Of a stretch of DNA of 64,000 nucleotides, positions 55,063 through 64,000 are shown piece after piece. Source of the DNA: Zingiber officinale. Its lineage: Eukaryota > Streptophyta > Magnoliopsida > Zingiberales > Zingiberaceae. The notes beneath the pieces were generated by a model that was not told the DNA's origin, did no database searches, and saw only the letters and a list, made by a program, of their open reading frames with translations. Location of the stretch: positions 134,381,004 to 134,445,003 of the forward strand of contig NC_055989.1 in assembly GCF_018446385.1 (NCBI RefSeq). The letters run 5' to 3'. The stretch's first letter is position 1. Every line of letters begins with the position of its first letter. The position numbers and the translations under genes were made by a program.

Positions 55063-55750
55063 ATTTCTACATACATAACAACATAATAAGGAGTATTTGA
55101 GGAGATTGTAAGAGTTTATTGATAACAAAAGTCCAAGGTAACTCATGATCCATGAAAAAAATATATAGAGAGGAAACTAAAAACTAGCAATCTGGAAGTT
55201 TTGCGCCTTGGCATTCTCTGAATGAAAGTTTAGTAATATGATAGCTGATGTCAAACAGAGTTGCAAATCCAAAAGATGGCCATTTGTTCCCCTATTATGG
55301 AAGTTAATTAACAATTGAACTTGTATCCAACAAATTAAAGAATGGAAATTTACTGGACAAGTTGGAAAATATGTTATTGTTTCATTTTTATGCTCGCATA
55401 ATCATTGTGGTACTAATGAACCGTATACAAATTACAGGGCAGTAATTGGATAATCAACCAACTGCTTGCATTTATGCTTCCAAAGCAATGTAGAAGGTTT
55501 CATCACTTAACAGATTTCATAAAAACAAGTCCTTCATCAAGTTCACCAGCATTACTACAACAGATCGATAATTCACGAATAGTTTAATGATTTCAATGCA
55601 AGTAAATGATCAAAATCAAGACTAAAATAGATTAAAGCAGGAACCGGAACCGAGAGTGCGATGCTTTTACCTTGACGAAGGAATCGGAAGCGATGAGGGC
55701 TTAGTGATCGGGATCGGAAAGAGAGAGATCGTCGCGATCTTCAGACACGG
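55063..55750 (-). promoter_or_regulatory. 5' untranslated region of PPA with leader intron
   Basis: The ATG exon has an acceptor only four bases upstream of the start codon (TGTAG before AAATATG, exon start 55066). A matching donor CAAG/GTAAAA ends a leader exon at 55671, giving a leader intron of about 604 bp. The leader exon would run up to about 55750, 30 bp below the TATA box. Leader introns of this kind often raise plant gene expression. Confidence 0.7.
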
Positions 55751-55780
55751 ATGGTGTGGAGGATGAGGCTCCGAGGGAGT

Positions 55781-55849
55781 ATTTATAGGATGGAACCCTG
55801 CTTCACCTCCACCACTTTGTGTCGACGAGTGAGGGCACGAAGCCACGTG
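55781..55849 (-). promoter_or_regulatory. PPA promoter: TATA box and G-box
   Basis: On the minus strand TATAAAT (55787-55781) sits about 110 bp upstream of the leader donor. A G-box, ACACGTGG, is about 60 bp further up (CACGTG 55844-55849). The frame 55948-55667 across this region is not coding. Confidence 0.65.
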
Positions 55850-55949
55850 TTCGCGTGTATCTTCACGAAGGTGTAAGGGAGGTATCCTCACGATTCGGTA
55901 TCCAACTCCCCACTTACCTTTTGTCATTTGGGTTTCGACGTTAATCATA

Positions 55950-56413
55950 GGAAAATTTTCAACAAATAAAAATTAACAAAAAAAATCGCCGCTTATTATC
56001 ATTTTCGAACACTCTAATTTTTAAAAATATTAAAATACTAATTAATAATTTTATTAAAAATTAGTATACCGTGAGCAATTCTAAACAAAACTACTATAAT
56101 AATATCAAATTGAATTTTGTTTTTGATAAAATTAGAGTAATTTTAATTAAATTTAAAAAGCATTTAATAATATTATATATAATGTATAATAATTTTAACT
56201 AAATTGAAATAATTTTTTTTTATGATATTGAAATAAGGATTTTTTTCAAAATGAAAAATTAGATAGAAGTTGTTTTTATATTTTAAAAAATTAGAATTTT
56301 TTTAATCGCTAATAAACATAAAAGATACTCTCTTAATTTTTATTAAATCTCACATTTCTTGTTTGTTTGCCCTAACCTTAACTTGGATTGATACACATCA
56401 AAAATGGAGAGAT
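55950..56413. other. AT-rich intergenic DNA
   Basis: Nothing recognised; long A/T runs between the PPA promoter and the next LTR. Confidence 0.45.
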
Positions 56414-57425
56414 TGTAAGTACATTGTATTAGTTTTGATGTGATAAACTGAGTTAAGTTAAACCATGTGTATTGGATGTCTTGTGTCTGAATGTACAAGA
56501 ACTTAGGAATACAAGAAGTCAAGTGGAAGATGCAGCGTACGAGAGGGATGACATGAGAAGGGAGTTAACGGGCTCGATGCATTCGAGGGATGAGGAGATG
56601 TAGAAGCTAGAGTACATCGGTGGAGCCAAAAGGATGTGTGCGACGCATTCGAGGGACGAGAAGTTAGGGAGGAAGTCTACTCGATGAGAAGGTCAGAGTT
56701 GGATTTAGATAAACTCAACTCTAGACGACCAGAGATCACCCAAGTAAGCGGGGCCTGAAAATGGTCAACTCAATTGTTGGCCATGAAGACCCAAGGCGCC
56801 TCAGATGGCTGGAGGCACCTCGAATGCCCTAGCAAAGAAGCTGCCGTAGAATTGACCTAAGGTGCCTTAGTTAACTTGAGTCACTTCATATCAACCGGAG
56901 GTGCTTCTGATGCTCAGAACTGTTACAACTCAGATAAGAAGCTTAACACCATGTCAACAACAATCGAGGTTCCTATGGTGAACCAAGGTGCCTCTGATGC
57001 CACCAGATCAATTTTTTGAACGTTGCATGGATAAAATTTTATCCACTTAGAGGCATCTCCAACTATTCAAAGCATCCGAAACTGCCGCATCAACAAAACA
57101 GTCACTTTGACCGTTAAGCAATAAATAGAGCCCTGAAGTTGTACTACAACTTCTGTATTTCTTTCTAAGAGTTCAACAATTATAAGGGGCTTCTCTGCCT
57201 CTGACCTCTGTCGAATAAGGAGTTTTTCTTAGTGCTTTCATTGCCTTGGACTAGTAACATCCCCGGTTGTAACCAAGTAAATTCTTTGGGTCTCTTACTT
57301 ATTTTTTATGTTATTTATTTTTAAATTAATTGTGTGTCCTTGCTAAGTTAGAAAGCAAGAGAAATTGCATTTTGATTTGCAAGTCGTGTATTCACCGCCC
57401 TCTAGCCGGTCCACCCGATCCAATA
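56414..57425 (+). mobile_element. Diverged solo LTR related to the gag-only family
   Basis: Its start TGTAAGTACATTG...GTTTTGATGTGAT and end CTCTAGCCGG...GATCCAATA line up with the two ends of the gag-only family's LTR read on its own strand (TGTTGGAACC...TTTTGATGTGATC and CTAGCCGGCCAACCGATCCCAACA). GGCGCC-rich blocks near 56790-56830 and a TATA-like AATAAATAGAG near 57120 fit too. Flanks do not form a TSD, so the ends are approximate. Confidence 0.6.
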
Positions 57426-58055
57426 GCAACAATCACAGTAGTATCAAGTTCAGAGTTCAAGTTAGACTACAACTCAGCATCAGACTCAAGTCATAATAGC
57501 AACTCAAATGAATTAGATGATGAGGTAACAGACCCTTTAACTGAAAAGTTGTTTGCTATTGTTTCTTATTTGACTGAGACCCTAACTAAATACAAGTCTA
57601 AAGTTAAGACTTTGCTTATGGAGGTCAAAGACCTTAAGAAAAGGACTAACTTAGACTCATTGACTCAGGTTAATCCAGTTGGAACCTCAACTCAGGTGTC
57701 AAATCTCAAGAAAAAGAATTTCAATTTGAAAATCTAAGTTAGTGAGTTAAAGTTTACTTTGAACAAGTTTACGTCTGGATCTAAATATTTAAATATGATG
57801 ATTAGAACCAGACATGCTGCACATAACAAGGCTAAACTTGGGTTTAGCTTGAATCAAAATCATGTTTTTTTACCTTACCTTAGTCAAAAGAAATTTTAGA
57901 AACAAGATTGCTTGGATTCCAAAATCATGCTTAGTTAACCAAGTAAAAAATATCTGCTATTGGGTTCACAAACAATATATACACGTGGTAAATGCTAATG
58001 TTTATTATATCAATCCTATTACTAAATTGAAATCTATTAGAGCTCCAACGTAGGA
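57426..58055 (+). pseudogene. copia Gag C-terminal remnant
   Basis: Right of the LTR the 57330-57737 frame (from about residue 33) is acidic and serine-rich (SASDSSHNSNSNELDDE), then Lys/Leu-rich with coiled-coil character (LTETLTKYKSKVKTLLMEVK), as in the tails of copia Gag in this window. The 57862-58053 frame contains NKIAWIPKSCLVNQVKN, similar to the C-terminal part of large copia Gags. Stops separate them. Confidence 0.5.
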
Positions 58056-58429
58056 GGAGTTAAACTTTTAGATCTGTTTAGATTAGGTTTGATTCTAACC
58101 ATGTTCGTATGTTTTTAAATAAATAACAATAGGAGATGGCAGCGGCAATAGGAAGCAATAACAAGGGGCGGTAGAAAAAATTAGGTCAGAGAAGGAGAAC
58201 CGCTCTGATACCATGTATAAATTAAGAGAAAAAAAAAACTAATCATATTATTAAATCTTAAAATTGATATAGAGTATAAGGTCTTATATAGTTAAGTTAA
58301 GAAACCTAAACTCTATCAAAAAAGAAAAAAGTTCAAATTGCCCTAAAAGCTATAAACAAATAAATATATAATCTAACCAGGGATGCATCAAAGTTCTAGT
58401 TTTCTTAATATTCTTACTTGATCCTATGA

Positions 58430-58740
58430 CCAAGAGATTGAGCTCCTCTCCCCAGTCAAAACATTATTATACTTCTAGTATTCCTGATGTTTTGGTTATC
58501 ATCCTCCCAACCAGGGGATCGAACTCCTCTCCCTGGTTGGGATATTATTGTACTTCTGTTATTCTGGCTTTCTGATTATCATCCTCTCAACCAAGGGAAC
58601 AAACTCCTCTCACCGTTAGGGACAATATTAGACTTATGGTATTCTTATTATTATCACCGGGCGAAATCAAATTTAATTTCTCAGTATTGCTACTTGCCCC
58701 TACAACCAAGGGATTGAGCTTTTCTTCTTGATTGAGACAA
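58430..58740. repeat. Diverged ~80-bp tandem repeat
   Basis: The phrase CCAAGGGATCGAACTCCTCTCC and variants recurs near 58430, 58511, 58591 and 58705, each followed by a (T)TGGTTGGGA-ATTATT-ACTTCTG-like stretch and a TTATCATCCTC-like stretch. It yields spurious frames (58487-58717). Confidence 0.7.
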
Positions 58741-58770
58741 GGATTGGTCTTCTAACACTCTGGGATCCAC

Positions 58771-58803
<33 letters not shown>
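58771..58803. repeat. (TTA)n microsatellite
   Basis: About ten to eleven uninterrupted TTA units. Confidence 0.95.
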
Positions 58804-59719
58804 CCCATGATCATGAAATCCATCACCTCTTCTTGGTTGAGGCAGTACCAATCTTCCCGAATACTAATATTCTTGACCTTTTGACTATTATCATCATGAC
58901 CGAGGATAGAGTACTTCTCCTTATCAATGTAGTCACTTTTCGATTGGCCAAGCTCCTTTCCTTAGCACTACCAACATTACAATAAAAGTCCAATATTTTA
59001 CGTCCAAATTGAATTTGGTCGGTAAATATTTAAAATTATCGGCCAAAATGCATTTAGCTGGTAAATAATTATAATTGTCAACCAAAATTTGTTTTGGTAG
59101 GCAATTTTAATTTTTACCTAAATTTGGTCGGTGATGTGTATTCTTTTATTGGCCAAAGTTCGATTTGGCCGATAATATTTAAGTTTTTACTAATTAAAGT
59201 TAGATTTGATAATATTTATTTTTTTTAACTAACCAAATATATTTGGCTGATAATGTGTAATTTTCTATGAGTCAAAATTAAATTTGGCTTATAATATTTA
59301 ATTTTTTACTAATTATAGTTAGATTTGGTCAATAATTTACTAACCAAATCTATTAATATTTACTTTTGTACTAACCAAATTTATTTGGTTATAAATTTCT
59401 ACTGGCCAAAATTAGATTTGGCAGGTAATATTTAATTTTTTACAAACTAAATTTAGATTTAACAGGTAATATTTAAATTTTTTTTATTAGTCAAATTTAT
59501 TTGGCCGGTAATGCAACTTCCTTTCTACATCTAGTTAATTTGACTAATCAAAGATCTCTATCAATGATTTTATTAGTCAAAATTTATTTGGGAGATAATA
59601 TTTATTTTTTTTACTAATCAAAGATATATCAGTAATTTTAATTTTTTAAAAACCAAAGTTATATTTGTCTAGGAAATTATAATTTTGTTACGACTAAAGT
59701 TATATTTGACTAGTAATTT

Positions 59720-61438
59720 TTAACTAGAGGTGTAATTAAATTGAGCTGAGTTGAACAGTAAAAGGTTTGAGCTCGATTTGATTACTTTTTTCCTAAGCTC
59801 AAGCTCGACTTGAGTATATAATTCGATTTGAGTTTTAATTTTATATTATATGATATTATATATATAAAGTCTCTTTACGAATTTGTTCACATTTAAAATA
59901 ATTCATTTTAAAATATAGTCAATAATTATATTAATTTTGATTGCTAAAAAAATTTAAAATATCATCCAATTTTTTAGTGATTTCTTTTTAATATTTGAAT
60001 AATATTTATATTAATATTAGCCAGTAAAATTTTTTAAAAATATCAAGTAGAATTTAGTTTGATATACTTTTAGAAAAATTTTACTATTTAAATTTTTATT
60101 TTTTACAATTTTATGATAAATTTTAATGAGATTATGGATAAAAAATTAATAAATAATTATTATAATAAATAATAATCAATTTTTAAGTCAACCAATAATT
60201 ATATTATTATAAACCTATTTTCTTTCCTTTTTTATTTTTTTATGTTAACATTTATTTCATCTTTATTTAAACTTTACTTTATCAACAGAAAAACCTTCAT
60301 CTATCTTCCTCACCAAAATACAACTTTTCATTCCTTGTCTTTATTTACACCTTCCTACTGCTTCTCAACAAAAATACTACATCTTCCTCATCAAAAACCT
60401 GAGCTTTTATTTCCGTCACTACTTTCCTTCCTCTTCCCTTCCTCGCACGTGCCCGGACGTTGTTCCCTTCCTCGTCTCTGTCACCATATTGCACTTCGTC
60501 ACACTCCTTTTTTTTTTCTCGCAATGTTAGTGAGTTGTCTATCCAATACATTTTCTCAATGTCCCTTTGACTTCAACATATATAGGAATATTCTTCCATG
60601 TTAGTATTATAATCAATTTCATTCACTTTTTTTTTTTTTTAACAAATATCACTTATTAGTCCTCACCTATTTTTAAACTGCATCGGCAAAAACTGTAGCT
60701 AGTGGGTTTCTCCATGGATTTGATCTTTTTCCCCATTCATAGGGAGTGTATTATAAGTTCATTTAGTGTATAATTAATAATCAATTTTTTTCCAACTTCA
60801 ATATTTATCTATTTTTAGTTCAAGAAATTGGATATAATTGTATTCATTGACCCACTAATTATTTGACTAATAAATACACGTCATTCAAGAAGACTTGTGT
60901 GATCTATCCACGATAATATGAAAGTTAAAAACTAAAAAACAGATTGTAGGTAGTTAGTGCTTAACTAGATGATCATTTTTTTTATTAACTTAATTAATGT
61001 TTGCTAAATATAAAAAAAAAAATCTAAAACGATGTTATCCCTGATTGATCACAGAAGATATATTACATTTTGGTTGTACCCTTTGGAGTATTAAATAATT
61101 GGAATTCAAAAAGAGTCAAGTTTAGTCTCAGTCTTGACTAATATTTATATTATAGTATATTTTTCAAGTTTTTTCCAGTGTTTTTCAATTTTTTTCATTA
61201 TGTCTTATTCTTCTAGTATTTTGGAAGAATTTTCTTAATTTTGATTCATGTTTTCTCTATAGTTTAGCCTAATTCTTTACTGTCTAATTTTCATGATCTC
61301 CTTCACCGATGTTATTTTTTATTATTATTTAGATATGCATCCCGGATTATTGAGCATGCTTATATCTATATACAATTTTTCAATCTTTTTATTTAAATTA
61401 AATTATTAACCTACTAAGTCTTTTTTTAAAAAATACAA
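59720..61438. other. AT-rich leader region of the CACTA element
   Basis: Contains GAGCTCGA/GCTCAAGCTCGA phrases near 59760-59830 and a 120-codon pyrimidine-rich frame at 60242-60604 that has no family features. Probably untranslated or intronic DNA. Confidence 0.35.
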
Positions 61439-63360
61439 ATGTCACCCAAACCACTTCACTTACAAACTAGTTTAACCATATCACCTAAGCAATCCTCTAT
61501 TCCTATTGATGTTGGATTTTCGCAAACAACACCTAACGCTACAATCACATTAGTTGTTCCTCCATCTATTGGTCATCCAAATTCATCAACTATGATTTCA
61601 ACATTTTCACGACAAGATATATGTTCACACTTGAATTAAATTCTATTAAATATTTAATATTTGTATATTTTTTGAACTGGTCCAAGAATTGATAGTTTTT
61701 AAATTTTTTTTTTATATGTCATCATGCACATTCATCGTCCCAGTCATCTAAGGGGTTTTCACATCCGCATTGTATAGTAAACTAGACAAGAGAGGGAAAG
61801 AAAATTATTGTGACATTAAAATCAATTTATGGTAGGCCAACGAGCTTGATAGCCAGTATATTTACTACTAAACTTGGTGCATTGATGCACAGTTTCTTAT
61901 CATTTACCTACAAAAGTTATAAGAAAATCTTGGAGCCAGATAAAATCCAACTAATTCAATGCATTCAAGTAATATTTTTAAGATAAACTATTTACAATAA
62001 TTTCCTTTTTAATAAATTATTGAACTAATTATTATTATTTGTTGGTCTGTGTTTGAGTTTCAAGGTTGTGATGATGTAGAGGTTTGTCTTTTGAAATTGA
62101 TGAGGAAATCATATTCTACTCAATTGAATGACATCAAGAGACAAGAGTATAACAAATTTCTAGCTAGTTGAACTTTAGACCAGAAAATAAAGTCGAATAA
62201 TTTATCATCACAAGAAGCATGGACATTTTTATGTAATTATTGGGAGTCTGAAGAATTTAAGGTGATTTATTTTATTTTATTATAATGATAGTTACTAATT
62301 ATTGGTTGTATTTTTTTATATAAAATTTCTTCAAGAAATAAAAGAAATCGTGTAAAACTTTTGTTTAATATCACGGTGGCTCTAGACCAGTGGTTCAACA
62401 TATAAAAGATGTAAGCTAAATAAGAATTAATTATATAATTATATGTTTGATTCTATATAGATATTTCTGTTTATTTTTTATTTTTACTAATGACATGATG
62501 CTTATTTTTTTAATAAAATTGCAAAGGGCACTTGAGGCTTGGAGGAGATTGGGTGGACAAGCGTGTTTGCACAAGAGCGATATGTAAGTCATAATTTAAT
62601 AATTATTTTTTCATATTTGTATTTTATTTTTCGTATGATAAGTTTTTTATATTCATATATATTTGTTTAATAGAAAATGATGATTACCCTCTACAATGAC
62701 AATAAAGCCTCACTTTTTTTCTTTTTTTTTTTGTCCCTGGGGTCATGCTGTCGCGGTAGGATATTCAGGTTATCACTCAGGTACCCGTGATTCAAACCTC
62801 AGCTACGGCATATTTACAGAAATTTTTCCTCCAAATGGGGGTGTAACCAAAGGATGCTGGGTTTCTGGGCTGGCCGTCGCGTGCGCTTCTCGATTTACCC
62901 TGGTGACTAGTGGGAAACTTCCGTGGGGCCGAACCAGTTACCCCAGAGATAGTCAATGAGACTAACTGGGATTATCATTTTTTTTTTTAAGAAAACCTCA
63001 CTTTTGGGGCGACAACAAAAGATGGTACTTCTCCACCCACCATCGATTATTTTAAGAATTTAGCATTTGATTGCCACCGGAAAGTATTTGGTTGCAAATC
63101 TGGTTATATTCGTGGATTAGGATTAGGACCCAAACCGCCACCAAAGACATACAAGACTTTGACATCTGCTACTTCTACATCATCTGGTACACAAATAGAG
63201 ATGGATGTTAATTATGCGAGAAACAATTAATATCTGAACTGAAGACGCAACAAGTCAAGACATACAAAATATTACAACAGCTATGTATACGACAAGAAGT
63301 TGTTGATTACTCGAACAGTCTGAGTCAACTGCTACCCACGAAAGTGAAGATTATCTAAAT
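61439..63360 (+). pseudogene. CACTA transposase remnant (PF03004-like)
   Basis: Fragments appear in order, partly separated by what look like introns. A Pro/Ser-rich start is at 61439-61639. A YWESEEFK block lies before a GT at about 62262. A KRNRVKLLFN block followed by GGSRPVVQHIK is near 62340-62410. The characteristic C-terminal SGYIRGLGLGPKPPPKT is near 63098-63150. These fit the plant Ptta/En/Spm transposase family. The SINE at 62733-62988 interrupts the stretch just before the last block, and stops are frequent. Confidence 0.6.
62733..62988 (+). mobile_element. tRNA-derived SINE, copy 2
   Basis: The head has GTCATGCTGTCGCGGTAGG (A-box region) and GTGATTCAAACCTC (B-box region). The body is collinear with the copy at 1270 and it ends in a T run. 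The target duplication CCTCACTTTT is visible at 62708-62717 and 62996-63005. It disrupts the CACTA transposase remnant. The 62696-62959 frame is not a gene. Confidence 0.8.
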
Positions 63361-64000
63361 ATTTGATGCTCTAATTAGATATTTTATTGTAGCAACTTTT
63401 ATCTGTTACTTTGTCATTTGCTGTCTTTTTAAATTTTTAGATAATTTATTAGTATGGTAAAATTTATCTTTTTATAAGTTATTTAATTAGTGTTATAAAA
63501 TTTTTCAATTATTATTTTGTGGAAACAATTCATACATTGATAAAAATGATTTATTTTTTTTAAAAAAATTTAGCAACCAAATGTATTTTTACTGGTAACT
63601 GAATTGAAAATACTGGCCAAATATAGATTAGTTGATAATTTTTTAATATGTTACCAGCTATATATATTTGGTAGTTATTTAAAAAAAATTAATGGCCATT
63701 TATTTCAAAAAAGTTGCCGGATAAATTTGTATTTAGCCAGTAGTTTTTAAATTTTACATTAAAAAAATTTACCAACCATTTGTTTGGACAAAAAATCTGA
63801 CCAAATATATATTTAGCATTTTAAAAAAAAATACTGACCATTTGTTTGGACAAAAATACCATCCAAATATATATTTGGTTGTTATTTTTGAAAATATTTA
63901 CCGGCCATTTGTTTGGCCAGTAATTGTTTAAAAAAATATCGAACAACATAATGGTCAGGTATCCCTATTTAACAACTATGGATTGCCAAGCCCCGGTGAA

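Larger units (their letters stand above)
58966..64000 (+). mobile_element. Larger CACTA (En/Spm-type) transposon, right end beyond window
   Basis: It starts CACTACCAACATTACAA at 58966. An array of subterminal units (GACCAAATTTA-type, TTTGGCCGGTAAT, TTTGGTCGGTAA, mixed orientation) runs from about 58993 to 59710. A matching array, mostly in the opposite orientation (ACTGGCCAAATATA, CCATTTGTTTGG), runs from about 63560 to 63950. Transposase fragments lie between. No TAGTG end is seen before the window stops, so it either ends just outside or is truncated. A SINE has inserted at 62733. Confidence 0.65.

Noticed and set aside
58430..58740. Possible CRISPR-like array from the regular ~80-bp repeat
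   Set aside because: Eukaryotic context, no spacer structure; the whole unit is repeated with divergence, so it is a plain tandem repeat.
60242..60604. 120-codon plus frame, pyrimidine-rich
   Set aside because: No domain, low-complexity Leu/Phe/Ser composition from T- and C-rich DNA inside the CACTA element.

Overview
The window is nuclear DNA of a seed plant with a large, repeat-rich genome. Evidence for this is the spliced plant genes, plant-type Ty1/copia and Ty3/gypsy LTR retrotransposons, hAT and CACTA transposons and tRNA-derived SINEs. The very GC-rich ERF gene and the LTR families hint at a monocot, but I cannot name the species. Only two ordinary host genes are clear, both in the 50-56 kb island: an intron-containing AP2/ERF transcription factor (+, 50226-51520) and an eight-coding-exon soluble inorganic pyrophosphatase (-, 53196-55062). 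They face each other tail to tail about 1.7 kb apart.

Almost everything else is layered transposon insertions, many with target-site duplications (TSDs) readable by eye. 1-10 kb: AT-rich decayed DNA, a SINE, a fold-back array of ~260-300-bp units (1.56-3.48 kb), an Athila-like gag fragment (-) and an LTR-like block at 8.0-9.6 kb. 10.9-19.3 kb: one decayed hAT transposase split by a 1.3-kb non-autonomous CACTA element (TSD ATA), a reverse solo LTR (TSD GTAAT) and a forward solo LTR that carries another solo LTR (TSD GAGAA). Just 3' of it sits a complete Ty3/gypsy element with 2.6-kb LTRs at 19521-30162 (TSD ACATT).

30.3-40.2 kb: a decayed Ty1/copia gag plus RT/RNase H, split by a reverse gag-only LTR element (TSD CATGC), a forward solo LTR containing a solo LTR (TSD CTTAA), and a reverse solo LTR (TSD TGAAG/GGAAG). 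41.3-42.4 kb: a (TA)n tract, a small element bounded by GC-rich hairpins, and a SINE with a perfect 21-bp TSD. 44.2-47.7 kb: a second gag-only LTR element (TSD CCAAC) inside an older LTR. 56.4-58.1 kb: a further related solo LTR and a gag remnant. 58.97 kb to the end: a larger CACTA-type element with subterminal repeats and degraded En/Spm-like transposase, itself hit by a SINE.

Points most worth a second look: the hairpin-ended element in the TA microsatellite; the fold-back array; the odd, context-specific CAG/CTG-to-CG differences in the 5' LTR and pol of the gypsy element, which look more like a consensus-sequence artefact than decay; an unalignable block between otherwise near-identical LTRs; a copia zinc knuckle in which all four zinc ligands have become tyrosine; and GC-rich perfect palindromes upstream of the TATA box in several LTRs.
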